A stretch of DNA of 64,000 nt. Origin: Chitinophaga alhagiae (GTDB taxonomy: Bacteria; Bacteroidota; Bacteroidia; Chitinophagales; Chitinophagaceae). Shown in pieces: positions 1-9,861 of this stretch. The position numbers and the translations under genes were made by a program. Positions within the stretch are counted from its first letter, which is position 1; each line of letters begins with the position of its first letter. Below the pieces are notes generated by a model. The model was not told the origin of the DNA. It worked only from the letters and a program-made list of their open reading frames with translations, and did not search any database. The DNA is taken from NCBI RefSeq assembly GCF_003568665.1, contig NZ_QXMH01000002.1, forward strand, positions 558,001 to 622,000, written 5' to 3'.

Positions 1-1
1 C

Positions 2-433
2 TTCACGGCCGCCATGAAAGCGCACCGCGCATCCTTTCCCCGCAAGTTCCTCAAGAAGATACCTTTTGCCGCCGCAAAAGATGAGGCCGTTAGCCAGATC
101 AAGGCCTTCATAGAAAACAACCCCGACCTGGACGCTATTTTCTTCTCCACCAACTACCTGGGCGTATACGGCATTGAATGTTTTAAAGACCTGGGCATTA
201 AAATAGGGGATGATATTGCCATAATCAGTTTTGATGATCATGACCTCTTCCGCCTGCACACGCCGGGCATTACCTGCGTGGCGCAGCCCATACACGATAT
301 TGCCCGCAACCTGATACAGGTGCTGATGAACGAGCTGAACCACAACAACCAGCAGATCAACCAGGTGGTGCTGCCGGCTACGCTGGTGAAACGGGAAAGC
401 TGTAAAAAAAGGAAAAAAGCCACCGTTCAATAA
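2..433 (+). CDS. LacI/GalR-family transcriptional regulator, C-terminal part (5' end outside window)
   Basis: The reading frame is open to the left edge, so the gene begins upstream and only about 143 C-terminal residues are visible. They match the second lobe of the periplasmic-binding-protein-like effector domain of LacI/GalR regulators: a DAIFFSTNYLGVYGIECF segment (the usual 'D-A-I-F-x-x-N-D-x-x-A-x-G'), then IISFDDHDLFRLHTPGITCVAQPIHDI, which corresponds to the 'GFDD...PPLTTVxQP' hallmark, and a short basic tail. The N-terminal helix-turn-helix is not in the window, so DNA-binding specificity cannot be judged. The gene is convergent with the SusD-like gene and shares a terminator with it. 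Its target is unknown; sugar-responsive control is typical of the family. Confidence 0.85.
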   Translation, partial: FTAAMKAHRASFPRKFLKKIPFAAAKDEAVSQIKAFIENNPDLDAIFFSTNYLGVYGIECFKDLGIKIGDDIAIISFDDHDLFRLHTPGITCVAQPIHDIARNLIQVLMNELNHNNQQINQVVLPATLVKRESCKKRKKATVQ

Positions 434-510
434 AAGAAATACAGGCTGGCGCCGGGCAGCAGCAAGCCTCGCCAGATATCGCATATACCTTGCCAGTATT
501 ACAGATAAAA

Positions 511-547
511 GGGATGTGCCGTAATGACCGGCACATCCCCTTTTTTT
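511..547. terminator. Bidirectional intrinsic terminator between LacI-type gene and SusD-like gene
   Basis: A perfect 11-bp stem (511-521 with 529-539, GGGATGTGCCG) with a 7-base loop is followed on the plus strand by seven T's and flanked on the left by an A-rich run that gives a T-rich tail on the minus strand. It lies between two convergent genes and can serve both. Confidence 0.85.
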
Positions 548-563
548 AGCGGCGCGGGTTGGG

Positions 564-2147
564 TCAACGCCCTGTCCACCACACCGGCGTGGTATAGTTA
601 TTCTGTTGTTTTACCGCCTGGAATTTTTCCCCGTTGTTCAGCTCTTCACTGGTGGGGTATACCGTTCTTTCCATCATTCTCACATTGCTGGGGCCCTTGC
701 GCACCCTGGCGCCGTAGTCTTTCATGAGCCGGCGGGTATCCGCCCACAGTTCGTATGGTTTGAGCATGTTAAAATGCACGTACTTCTGGTCATACATCAG
801 CCCCATTTTTTCAGCGGCCGCCGCTGCGTTGAACTCGTTCACCATAGCGTCAAGAAATGCGGTAATGGTGGCCTGCGGCGGCTTGGTGGCCTTGGCGGCG
901 CTGATGAAGCCGGTGTAGCTGCTGTCTTTGGCAATGCCGTTGATCTCGTAATAGATGTCTATAGATTCCTGCATGGCGGCCCTGTACTCGTCCGCCGCGT
1001 TGATGCCCAGGTCCGGCCAGCGGAGGGCGGCCTCTACCTTCAGCAGGTGAACTTCAGATGAAGTAATGACCTGGTACGGCATGCCGAAGTTCCGTTCAAA
1101 GGTGAAGCGGTTGTAAAAGGACGGGAACGTTTGGGCCATGTTGGAAGAAGTGATCTGCGGCGAAATGGCCGTTACGTCCGCTCCTTCTGAAGGCATGGGC
1201 GTATAGTTGCCGTCTTTGTCAGGCTGGAACAGCACCGGGATGCGCGGGTCTTCCGGGAAACCGGCTTTCCGCATTACCCGCATCATATTTTGCGGCGCCC
1301 ACAGCGTTTGCGGCAGCCTCTCGGAAATAGAGCGGAAAATAAGCAGCTCCATGGCTTTTTCCGGCTGCCGGTCTACCAGCGTAATGGTAGTGGCACGGTC
1401 TTTCGCGTACACCCCGTCCGCCAGCACTTCCTGTATGGTGCTTTTGGTGAGGGCGGGCTCTACATTGGTCAAACGCATGGCCAGGCGCATGCGCAGGCTG
1501 TTGATGAACACCCGCCAGGTGTTGATGTTGCCGGCAAACCAGATATCGTTCCGCGGGAACTGCTGCTGGATGAAGCTGGTGTTGAGGCTGTAGCCTTTCA
1601 GCTTGTCAGACACGTCTTTCAGGTTAGCCAGAATGGCGTGGTAGATATCCTGCTGCTTGTCGAACGACGGGAAGAAATTCAGGTCCTGCGCCTGCATGGC
1701 ATCGGTGAAAGGCACGTCGTTGCAGGCATCTGTAAGATGATAAAAAACATAGTCCCGGATCACGGAAGCCGTCCACATAAATATTTCATAGTTCTTTTTA
1801 TCTTCTTCAGACAGTTTGTTGAACATGTCCTGCATGGCCCGCAGGGAGCGCAGTTTGCTGTATGAGTCGCTGTACGGGTTGTGTACCCACGAGAAGTTGG
1901 AGGGAGAGCCGTCATTGGCATACCCGCCGGAGCCCAGCATGGGGCCAAAGGTGTTGAAGTTGTGGAACATTTCCCCGTAAGAGTACCTGAAAATGCCGAG
2001 CTGTTGCTGGGCATTGGCATAAAAGCCTTCTATGGTGGGTGATGTGAAACCGTTCGGGTCCAGGTAATCGTCTTCCAGTTTTTTCTGGCAGGCCGCCGCC
2101 AGCAGCAGCGTGGCCCCCAGTATGATGTTGAATATTTTCCTTTTCAT
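564..2147 (-). CDS. SusD/RagB-like nutrient-binding outer-membrane lipoprotein
   Basis: A 527-residue lipoprotein with a basic-hydrophobic signal and lipobox LLLAAAC; the lipidated Cys is about residue 20, followed by QKKLEDD, acidic residues of the kind that favour surface export in Bacteroidota. The body resembles the SusD-like group that binds nutrients on the cell surface (features such as a late YVHFNMLKPYELWADTRR segment and a C-terminal PVWW). SusD proteins form the lid of a SusC TonB-dependent channel, capturing glycans or peptides. It lies 11 bp downstream of a SusC-like gene on the same strand, so the two form one operon. The ligand cannot be deduced; no glycoside hydrolase is adjacent. 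Confidence 0.9.
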   Translation of the reverse strand: MKRKIFNIILGATLLLAAACQKKLEDDYLDPNGFTSPTIEGFYANAQQQLGIFRYSYGEMFHNFNTFGPMLGSGGYANDGSPSNFSWVHNPYSDSYSKLRSLRAMQDMFNKLSEEDKKNYEIFMWTASVIRDYVFYHLTDACNDVPFTDAMQAQDLNFFPSFDKQQDIYHAILANLKDVSDKLKGYSLNTSFIQQQFPRNDIWFAGNINTWRVFINSLRMRLAMRLTNVEPALTKSTIQEVLADGVYAKDRATTITLVDRQPEKAMELLIFRSISERLPQTLWAPQNMMRVMRKAGFPEDPRIPVLFQPDKDGNYTPMPSEGADVTAISPQITSSNMAQTFPSFYNRFTFERNFGMPYQVITSSEVHLLKVEAALRWPDLGINAADEYRAAMQESIDIYYEINGIAKDSSYTGFISAAKATKPPQATITAFLDAMVNEFNAAAAAEKMGLMYDQKYVHFNMLKPYELWADTRRLMKDYGARVRKGPSNVRMMERTVYPTSEELNNGEKFQAVKQQNNYTTPVWWTGR

Positions 2148-2158
2148 GATATGCCGTT

Positions 2159-5100
2159 TTAGAATGAAGCCCTGATACCTACCCCATAGCTCCGGGTGGA
2201 GGGGAAGGCGTTGTTCTCAAAGAATACGTTGGTGCCGTTCAATGCCTCCGCGTCTACATTGGGCATGGTCTTGTAGATGTACCAGAGGTTATTGGCAAAT
2301 GCGGAAATGGCCAGCCTTTCAAAATGCATTTTATCCGTTAGCCGTTTGGGGAAGTTGTACGTGAGCACAATGTTCCGGAGCTTGATATAATCGTTTTTGT
2401 AAACGATATCCGGCTGAATGTCCATGAACGTTTGCCAATAGTAGGAGTGTTTGTCTGCCGCGGTGATGATGGTCTCGTTGGGTTTGCCGTCTGCTTCCAC
2501 GCCGGGGAGTATCACCCCGTCGTGCATAATGAACGGGTACTTGGAATCTGCCGGCACCGGGGCGGTATGGCTGGGCAGCTGTACAAACGCACCGGCGTTG
2601 TTGATGTAGTAGGGCAGGCCGCCATGCGCTTCATCGCGGTAGGTCACGGTCTGTTTGGCGGAGCCGTTGCCTACCATGTACATGTTGGTTTGAGACACCA
2701 GGGTGGAACCGAACTGGAAGTCTATGTTGAAGTTCAGCTCCAGGCCTTTGTAACGGAGGGTATTGTTGAAACCACCCAGGATGTCTGGCAGTACCTTGCC
2801 TACTATTTCCTCCTTGGTGGGGTCTGTGGAGTAGTACCCGCCTTCGGTGATGCGCACGCCCTGGTCGTTGGTGCGGTAGGGCCTTACAATGATCTGGCCC
2901 CAGGGCTGGCCTTCCTTGGCCACTACGGAGGCGCCAGACATGCCCCAGAGGCCCTGGGAGGTAATGCCCTGGGCCAGTTTTTTCACTTTGGGCTTGTCGT
3001 TATGGAAATTGAGCACGGTTTCCCAGCTGAAGTTCTTGCCTTGCACGGGCGTGCCGGTCAGCATCACTTCCAGGCCGCTGTGGCCGATCTGGCCTGCATT
3101 GATGCGGGTGGTGTTTACGCCGCTGGCCTGCGCCACGCTGAGGCCCATGATCTGGTCGTACGTATTGCCGTTGTAATAGTTCACTTCCAGCCCGAAGCGG
3201 TTGTGGAACATTTTAGTTTCAATGCCCAGCTCCAGCTCCCGTTTACGTTCCGGCTTCAGGTCTGTGGGCGGCAGGTCTGCCCGCGGGGCGTAGGTAACAA
3301 CGCCGCCATAGTTGCCAATGTCATACACGGTATTGGCGAAGTATTCCGGGCCGGGGCGGCCCACGTCTGCCCAGGATACCCTGAACTTGCCAAAGTTAAG
3401 CCAGGCCGGTTTTTCGAGTGCCTCGCTGAATATCCAGGATACGCTGGCGCCTGGGTAGAAGTAGGAGTTGTTTTGCGGCGGAAGGATGGAAGACCAGTCG
3501 TTACGCCCCTGCAGGTCCAGGTACAGCCAGCCTTTCCAGCCAAACTGCACCGAGCCGAAGAGGCCGTACAGGCGGCTGTAACGGCGCGTATCATCGCTCA
3601 GTACCGGGGTTGTTTTGGCGTTGCGGAAAGAGAACCAGTCCCGGGTAATAAAGCCGTCTCCCGGTGTGGTCCTGTTGGTAGACTCGCTGGTGCGGCGCTG
3701 TATTACACCGCCCACAAAGGCGTTGATATCAAAGTTGGAGGTCACCTGTTTTTCGTAGCTGAGTACGGCCTGGCCATTGTAGAACACGTCTGTGCTGTTA
3801 GACAGGTAGTAGCGGCCGCCGTTGGCCACGGAGAGGGGGCGGCGTACCTTTTCTTTTTGTTCGTTCTTGTTGGTGATCCAGTCAAAGCCGCCCAGCAGCT
3901 CCAGCCGGAAGCCGTGGCCGATGTCTACGCTGACGGTGGCGGAGTTGATGAAGTGGTTGCGGGTATTATCGTAGTCGTTCTGCGTCTGGTTCCAGAGGTA
4001 GTTGCCGGCCAGCCCGTCCCGCACAATGCCGCCCACGGGGTAGCGGGTATTGCGGTCATTCATGTACCACCAAAAATAATTGTCGTTCTCCTTGTCTACG
4101 ATCTGCGTGCGGAGCAGGTCTACGTCCAGCTGCCGGGGCACGCCGTAGGTCACGAACACGTCCTGGTTGGTGGGCGGGGCGTTGTGGTTGAAGGTGGTGG
4201 CGTATGTACTCACCAGCTTGAAGTTGACGCGGTTGGTGATCTTGATGTTGCCGTTGAAGTTGAAATTGTCGTCGTGCAGCTTGAAACCTTCAAAGATGCC
4301 TTTATAGTCACGGCGGGTGTAGGAAATGCGGAACCCGCCTATTTCGCTGCCGCCCTGCAGGGCAACGTTGGCGGAGTTGGTGAAGCCGTTGCGGTAAAAG
4401 CTCTTGATATTATTGGGCTGCGCCACATAGGGCCGCATCACGCTGTCATACCAGAGTATCTGCCGCCCGTCCATCCTGGGCCCGAAGTTATAATTGGTAG
4501 GGTAGTAGGCCTGTTTGCCGAAACGCTGGTAAAAGCCTTCCGCATCCACGGTGCCGGGAACTACCCAGGCGGCGGGGAAGCCGGAGCCGAACTCGTTCTG
4601 GAACTCCTGCATGATCCATACGTTGTCACGCGAGTGGCTGAGGTTCACGTCTACCCCGAAGCCTTTCTTTTTGCTGCCGCTTTTGGTGGTGATGAGTATT
4701 ACGCCGTTGGCGCCCTGTGAACCGTAGAGCACGGCGGCCTTGGCGCCTTTCAGCACTTCAAAGGAGGCAATGTCGTCCATGTTGAGGTCATTGAGGCCGT
4801 TGCCCGTGCTTCGGTTGATGTCTGTCTGCCAGTCAAGCATGGGAATACCGTCTATCACGAACAGGGGGCGGTTGGTGGAGCCTTCGTAGAGCGATACGGC
4901 GTTGCGGATGTTGATAGACATGCCGCCGGCCGGGCCCAGCGCCGTGGAGGTGATCTTGAGGCCGGCCACCTGCCCGTAGAGGGCGCCGAAGGCGTTGATG
5001 GGGCTGCCGATGTTTTCCAGCTTTTCGGTGTTGATGGTACCCTGGGAGTAGCCGAGGGATTTTTTTGCGCGATTGATGTTCAGCGCCGTTACCACCACTT

Positions 5101-5410
5101 CATTGAGGCCCGTAACATCTTCACTGAGCGTGATGTTGTAGACGGACTGGCCGGAAACCGGTACTTCGCGGCGGGTGTAGCCGATAAAGTTGAACACCAG
5201 GGTGGCATTGGGCGCGGTGCTGAGGCGGAAGGAGCCGTCTGCCCCGGTAATGGTGCCGTTGCTGGTGCCTTTTTCTGAAATGGTGACGCCCGGCAGCGGG
5301 GTGCCGGAGGCGTTGCTGACGGAGCCGGTGATGGCCTTCTTTTCCTGTGCAAGGGAAACCTGTACGCACAGGGTCAGCAAGACCACCGCGAGGAGTAGCG
5401 TTCTTTTCAT
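2159..5410 (-). CDS. SusC/RagA-type TonB-linked outer-membrane transporter
   Basis: A 1083-residue protein with a signal peptide (MKRTLLLAVVLLTLCVQVSLAQ region), a carboxypeptidase-regulatory-like domain at about residues 26-100 (ITGSVSNASGTPLPGV ... GADGSFRLS), then a plug domain with the conserved VLKGAKAAVLYGSQGANGVI and ILITTKSG motifs, and a long beta-barrel ending in an aromatic residue (GVGIRASF), as expected for outer-membrane barrels. It imports ligands captured by its SusD partner, energised by TonB-ExbBD. It is divergent from a second SusC/SusD pair; the N-terminal domains of the two SusC proteins are clearly related, consistent with ancient duplication. Substrate unknown. Confidence 0.95.
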   Translation of the reverse strand: MKRTLLLAVVLLTLCVQVSLAQEKKAITGSVSNASGTPLPGVTISEKGTSNGTITGADGSFRLSTAPNATLVFNFIGYTRREVPVSGQSVYNITLSEDVTGLNEVVVTALNINRAKKSLGYSQGTINTEKLENIGSPINAFGALYGQVAGLKITSTALGPAGGMSINIRNAVSLYEGSTNRPLFVIDGIPMLDWQTDINRSTGNGLNDLNMDDIASFEVLKGAKAAVLYGSQGANGVILITTKSGSKKKGFGVDVNLSHSRDNVWIMQEFQNEFGSGFPAAWVVPGTVDAEGFYQRFGKQAYYPTNYNFGPRMDGRQILWYDSVMRPYVAQPNNIKSFYRNGFTNSANVALQGGSEIGGFRISYTRRDYKGIFEGFKLHDDNFNFNGNIKITNRVNFKLVSTYATTFNHNAPPTNQDVFVTYGVPRQLDVDLLRTQIVDKENDNYFWWYMNDRNTRYPVGGIVRDGLAGNYLWNQTQNDYDNTRNHFINSATVSVDIGHGFRLELLGGFDWITNKNEQKEKVRRPLSVANGGRYYLSNSTDVFYNGQAVLSYEKQVTSNFDINAFVGGVIQRRTSESTNRTTPGDGFITRDWFSFRNAKTTPVLSDDTRRYSRLYGLFGSVQFGWKGWLYLDLQGRNDWSSILPPQNNSYFYPGASVSWIFSEALEKPAWLNFGKFRVSWADVGRPGPEYFANTVYDIGNYGGVVTYAPRADLPPTDLKPERKRELELGIETKMFHNRFGLEVNYYNGNTYDQIMGLSVAQASGVNTTRINAGQIGHSGLEVMLTGTPVQGKNFSWETVLNFHNDKPKVKKLAQGITSQGLWGMSGASVVAKEGQPWGQIIVRPYRTNDQGVRITEGGYYSTDPTKEEIVGKVLPDILGGFNNTLRYKGLELNFNIDFQFGSTLVSQTNMYMVGNGSAKQTVTYRDEAHGGLPYYINNAGAFVQLPSHTAPVPADSKYPFIMHDGVILPGVEADGKPNETIITAADKHSYYWQTFMDIQPDIVYKNDYIKLRNIVLTYNFPKRLTDKMHFERLAISAFANNLWYIYKTMPNVDAEALNGTNVFFENNAFPSTRSYGVGIRASF

Positions 5411-5588
5411 TGTTCAACTGTTTTAGATAAAAAATAGCCTGTGGGAGTGACGTCACTCCGCATGGTGTCTGGTGAAAAATAGTGTCTGGTAGCAGCTGAG
5501 GGGCACGCATTCATGGAGGGTACCCCCAGGTAGTTCACTGTTCGTTTTAGGTGTTAAATAACGTCTGTTCTGTTTTGGTTGAATGTGT

Positions 5589-5669
5589 CCGTTCTGGTGG
5601 TAAACAAATCAGTTGTCGGAATGTTCGTTCCTGCCGGGTTGATTTTGGCCGTTCTGACGGTAAACAAAT
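5589..5669. repeat. Two direct repeats 60 bp apart upstream of the minus-strand susC-like gene
   Basis: A 21-bp sequence at 5589-5609 recurs at 5649-5669 with 19 of 21 identical positions (shared core GGTAAACAAAT preceded by CCGTTCTG). The spacing of exactly 60 bp puts both copies roughly on the same DNA face. They lie 180-260 bp upstream of the minus-strand susC-like start, inside the presumed 5' leader or promoter region. Candidate regulator sites; no protein is implied by the sequence. Confidence 0.5.
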
Positions 5670-5772
5670 GTTGATGGGGAGAGTAAAACGTTTTAGCGAT
5701 GCCGGTTAAAAAAAAGAAAAGCCTGTTTGCAGGTCCATCCCTTTCCCCGTTCTCTCTTTGATTCGTACATAC

Positions 5773-5780
5773 CAAACTTA
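5773..5780 (-). promoter_or_regulatory. Candidate -7 box for the minus-strand susC/susD-like operon
   Basis: On the minus strand this reads TAAGTTTG, matching the Bacteroidota -7 consensus TAnnTTTG. No TTG lies at the ideal 17-23 base distance, so the promoter is only half supported. Use of it would give a leader of about 360 bases. Confidence 0.35.
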
Positions 5781-6558
5781 GCGAGTTTTTTGCTAATAAC
5801 CATGCCATTTATCAATTAATTGCGGCCGCTGTCCATACAAGAGAAGTTGATCGCTCCCCTAAAAACGTGCAGCCTTGCCCGGGAGATGGTGTAGTGACGG
5901 TAACGCGGGGTGGGAGCGGGTTTCCTCCTGATGTACGTTATAACCCATATCAAATTCGCACAAAATGATAGTATTTTCAGGAAGATGAACGCCGCGTAAA
6001 CCCTTCATCAAAAAAAAGTTAAATTTTGCTTTGCACGTTAACCAACTTTAACTAAGTTGCAGACGTTCGTTTTTCAGAACAGCAAACTTGTGCGTGAAGC
6101 AGAAAATGGAGAGCGTTGGCGGTCACAGGTTTTTTTTATTGCATATTGCTAAATCGTTTTATGCAATCAGAAAATTACCTGCAAACCGGCCACGGGCGCA
6201 ATGTACAGGTTTTTAAAAGGGAAGATCGATAAAACGATTTATTCACTTTTTGTTTGTTCCGGAATAACGGAGTATAGTGAACAACGCTGACAGAGATACG
6301 CCACACTTTAGGTAGCAGGAAACCATCTCTCCGTTTTTATCAGCCGTTTCTATGTAGCCGGAACTGCCGTAGCAGGCGGGCGCTGCCGTGTACGCGGTAA
6401 TTGCCCGGCCGCACTGCCGCACACCGGAACCGCCGCCCCATGCGGGCGGCCAGGCATTGTATTGTATGCTGGTTGACGCATGGCCGTCAACTATCAGCCA
6501 ATAAAGGGATAACTATTGTTTACAGTAACCAGTTCTCAAATTAAAATCTAAGGAAGCT

Positions 6559-9500
6559 ATGCGAAGAATTCTGCTGCTCGCCACGTTGCTGTCTTTCTGC
6601 TTTGCCCCCCTCTCCCGGGCACAGGAAAAGAAAGCAGTTACCGGCTCCGTCAGGGATGCCAACGGCACCCTGCTGCCCGGTGTTACGGTAAAGGAAAAAG
6701 GTACGTCTAACGGCGCCATGACCGCCGCGGACGGCTCTTTTAAAATCAGTGTGCAACCCGCTGCAACACTGGTTTTTTCATTTATGGGCTATGTAACCCA
6801 GGAAACGCCTGCCGGCACCGGCCCGCTTAACATTGTACTGAAAGAAGATTCCAAGAACCTGAACGAGGTAGTGGTGACCGCGCTCGGCATCAAACGTGAA
6901 GCGCGCAAGCTGGGGTACGCCATGACGGAGCTGAAAGGTTCCGAGATTGCCAAAACCAACTCCATCAACCCGGTAGCCGCCTTGCAGGGCAAAGTAGCCG
7001 GTGTGGACATTTCCGGCGCGGCCGGCGGCCCGCAGTCTGCCAACCGCATTGTGCTCCGCGGCGCCAAATCGCTCAACGGCAAAGACCAGCCCATCTTCAT
7101 TATAGACGGGGTGATCTTTGAGAACGACAAGGCGGACGACGCGGTGAACTTCGGTAACGTGCTCAAGAACTTCAACCCGGACGAGTTTGAGTCCGTATCC
7201 GTATTGAAAGGCGCCGCCGCTACCGCGCTGTACGGTTCCCGCGCTATCAACGGCGCCATCCTCATCACCACCAAAAAAGGCCTCACCCGCAAAGGCCTGG
7301 GCGTGGAAGTGAGCCAGACGGTGCAGTTCGAGCAGGTATACCGCACGCCCATTGCCCTGCAAAACGTATATGGCGGCGGTACCAACGGTACCTTCAGCAA
7401 AGATGCGCAGGGCAACAACGTGGTGGTGCCCGGCGGCAACAGCTTTGGCCCCCGCATGGAGGGCCAGATGGCCAAACTGCCCAATGGAGATATTGTGCCC
7501 TTCAGCCCCATGCCGGATAATGCCATGGACGGCTACCAGCTGGGTAAATATTACAACACCAATGTGGCCGTGGAAGGCGGTAACGATAAAGCGAACTTCC
7601 GCTTCTCTTACTCCCGCCTTTCCAATAACAGCGTAATGCCCAATAACGATTTTAACAGGAACTCCTTTTCCCTGAAATCTTCCGCGGTACTGAGCAAGTT
7701 CCTCTCCGCGGAAGGCGGCATCACCTACGCATTTTCCAATACGCTCAATCCCACCCGCCAGGGGGGTGACTATACCAACCAGAACGTTGGCCGTAAATGG
7801 ATCTATGTATTTCCCCGCAACTACGACCCCGCTTACTGGGCAGCCCGCTACCTGGGCCCCAACCCCGGCTTAAGCAACATGGACGATTACCTGGGGCAAT
7901 ACCCCGGCGCGGACTACTGGTTCAGCCTCAACCACGATACCTGGGAGAGGAAAGAGAACCTCTTTATGGGTAACCTGAACCTGACCGCCACCGCAACAGA
8001 CTGGCTGAAATTCCTGCTGCGCGGTACCTTCAGCAACGAACAGAACAAGGATGACCGGCGCGAGCTGGGCTGGGGACCCAACTTCAGCGGGGCCCGCGGC
8101 CTCTATGCCGTTAGCGGCGTTAACAGAACGCAATACACCTTTACCGGTATGGCTATGTTCTCTCCGAAAATGAAAGATGACTTCACGCTCAACGTAAACC
8201 TGGGCGCCGAGACCTGGAACTCCGGCATTGGTAACGAGTACAGCGCGCGCACTACCAATGGCCTGCTGGTGCCCGGCAAGTTCACCATCAGCAACAGCGT
8301 GGGCACGGTAGACGCACGCGGTAACAAAATACTGCCCCGCAAACAGATCAACTCCCTGTTTGCCGCGGCCAGCCTGTCTTACAAGAACGCCTTCTTCCTG
8401 GACGTAACCGGCCGTAACGACTGGTCTTCTTCTCTGGCGTACCCCCTCGGCGGCGGTAACTTCTCTTATTTCTACCCCTCCGTGAGCGCGGCCTGGGAGT
8501 TTACCGAAACGTACAAGAACGCCCTGCCCTCTTGGATCACGTACGGCAAGTTAAGGGCCTCTTACGCGGTAGTGGGCGGTGATACCGATCCCTACCAGCT
8601 GAACAGCGGCTATGTAATGGAAGAGCTGTGGAACGGCGGTATCAACAACGGGTACCTTTATTATCCGTATAATAAAGACACGTACCCGAACGATAACCTG
8701 AAACCTTCCATGGCCCACTCTTACGAAGTAGGCGCGGACATCAGGTTCTTCAACAGCCGCCTGGGCCTGGATGTGGCCTTGTACCAGTCAGACATTAAAG
8801 ACCAGATACTGAAGCTGGACGTTCCGGTAGAATCCGGCGTAAAGAACAAGTTCATCAACGCCGGCCACTTCCGCAACAAGGGCATTGAGCTGGCCATCAA
8901 CGGCCGCCCCGTACAGGGCAAGCACTTCCAGTGGGACGTTACCTTCAACGGCAGCCGCAATACCAACAAGATCATTGCGCTTGACCCCGGTATCGATACC
9001 TACGAAATGGGCAGCGACCAGGACGTAAGGGTGGTAGCCCAGGTAGGCCGCCCCTACGGCGTGCTGGTCACCAACTACGGCTACACCCCGTACGTGTCAG
9101 CAGACCCCGCTAAAAACGGCAAACCCGTTATTGAAAGATCAGCCAGCTTCCCCGTGCAGTTCAAACGCAGCACCGCGGAAGTGGGCAATATTACGCCAGA
9201 CTTCAACCTGGGCCTGAACAACAGCTTCAGCTACAAGAACTGGTCGTTGAACGTATTGCTGCAGGCGCGCATGGGTGGAGACATGTTCTCCGCTTCTCAC
9301 CAGTACGGTACCGGCCGCGGCACTATTGAAAGCACGCTGCCCGGGCGCGATGCCGCATCAGGCGGTATTGCCTGGACGGATAAGGACGGCGTACAGCGTA
9401 ACGACGGCATGATCCCTGACGGCGTGTTCGGCGAAGGCATGAAAGGCACTACCGCCACCGGCCTCAGCCAGGACGTAAGCGGCATGACCTACCGCGAGGC

Positions 9501-9843
9501 CTATGATAAAGGCTACGTAACGCCTTTAACGCCTTACCAGTATTACAGCATGATAGGGGAGTGGGGCATCGGCATCCGCGAGGCATCCGTGTTTGACGCC
9601 TCTTACGTGGCCCTGCGCGAAGTATCGCTGGGGTATACCTTCCCTGCCAAACTGGTGGAGCGCTGGAAGCTGAACAAGGCCCGGGTGCTGCTCACCGGCC
9701 GCAACCTCGGTTACCTGTTCAACAACCTGCCGGACCATATCAACCCGGAAGGCCTGCGTAACAACAGCACTTTCGCATTCTCCGAGTATGGCGGCGCGCC
9801 CTTTGTGCGCAACATGGCCCTCACTATTCAATTGGGTTTCTAA
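6559..9843 (+). CDS. SusC/RagA-type TonB-linked outer-membrane transporter (second copy)
   Basis: A 1094-residue protein with signal peptide (MRRILLLATLLSFCFAPLSRA, cut near AQ), a carboxypeptidase-regulatory-like domain at about residues 26-95 (VTGSVRDANGTLLPGV ... AADGSFKIS), a plug with VLKGAAATALYGSRAINGAI and ILITTKKG, and a barrel ending in QLGF. The conserved EVVVTALGIKREARKLGY segment after the regulatory domain is typical of SusC proteins. It is followed 18 bp later by its SusD partner. It differs from the minus-strand SusC over most of the barrel, so the two probably import different ligands. Confidence 0.95.
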   Translation: MRRILLLATLLSFCFAPLSRAQEKKAVTGSVRDANGTLLPGVTVKEKGTSNGAMTAADGSFKISVQPAATLVFSFMGYVTQETPAGTGPLNIVLKEDSKNLNEVVVTALGIKREARKLGYAMTELKGSEIAKTNSINPVAALQGKVAGVDISGAAGGPQSANRIVLRGAKSLNGKDQPIFIIDGVIFENDKADDAVNFGNVLKNFNPDEFESVSVLKGAAATALYGSRAINGAILITTKKGLTRKGLGVEVSQTVQFEQVYRTPIALQNVYGGGTNGTFSKDAQGNNVVVPGGNSFGPRMEGQMAKLPNGDIVPFSPMPDNAMDGYQLGKYYNTNVAVEGGNDKANFRFSYSRLSNNSVMPNNDFNRNSFSLKSSAVLSKFLSAEGGITYAFSNTLNPTRQGGDYTNQNVGRKWIYVFPRNYDPAYWAARYLGPNPGLSNMDDYLGQYPGADYWFSLNHDTWERKENLFMGNLNLTATATDWLKFLLRGTFSNEQNKDDRRELGWGPNFSGARGLYAVSGVNRTQYTFTGMAMFSPKMKDDFTLNVNLGAETWNSGIGNEYSARTTNGLLVPGKFTISNSVGTVDARGNKILPRKQINSLFAAASLSYKNAFFLDVTGRNDWSSSLAYPLGGGNFSYFYPSVSAAWEFTETYKNALPSWITYGKLRASYAVVGGDTDPYQLNSGYVMEELWNGGINNGYLYYPYNKDTYPNDNLKPSMAHSYEVGADIRFFNSRLGLDVALYQSDIKDQILKLDVPVESGVKNKFINAGHFRNKGIELAINGRPVQGKHFQWDVTFNGSRNTNKIIALDPGIDTYEMGSDQDVRVVAQVGRPYGVLVTNYGYTPYVSADPAKNGKPVIERSASFPVQFKRSTAEVGNITPDFNLGLNNSFSYKNWSLNVLLQARMGGDMFSASHQYGTGRGTIESTLPGRDAASGGIAWTDKDGVQRNDGMIPDGVFGEGMKGTTATGLSQDVSGMTYREAYDKGYVTPLTPYQYYSMIGEWGIGIREASVFDASYVALREVSLGYTFPAKLVERWKLNKARVLLTGRNLGYLFNNLPDHINPEGLRNNSTFAFSEYGGAPFVRNMALTIQLGF

Positions 9844-9861
9844 TTTTTAAAAAGGAAGATC

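Larger units (their letters stand above)
5411..6558. other. 1.15-kb intergenic region between divergent susC-like genes
   Basis: No convincing gene is present. The left part carries the direct repeats and a candidate -7 box described separately. The middle (about 5960-6260) is AT-rich. The right part is GC-rich and holds two hairpins before the plus-strand susC-like gene: GCCGCCC/GGGCGGC at 6432-6450, and GTTGACG/CGTCAAC at 6472-6491. No full TTG/TAnnTTTG promoter was found for the plus-strand gene. The length and structure suggest regulated, divergent expression with long leaders. Confidence 0.6.

Noticed and set aside
2432..4720. A 762-codon reading frame antisense to the minus-strand susC-like gene
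   Set aside because: A GC-rich shadow frame of a well-supported SusC protein, with low-complexity His/Gly/Val composition.
5554..5808. An 84-codon minus-strand reading frame in the gap between the susC-like genes
   Set aside because: It contains the candidate susC -7 box and the 21-bp direct repeats, has no family resemblance, and its peptide repeats merely reflect the DNA repeats.
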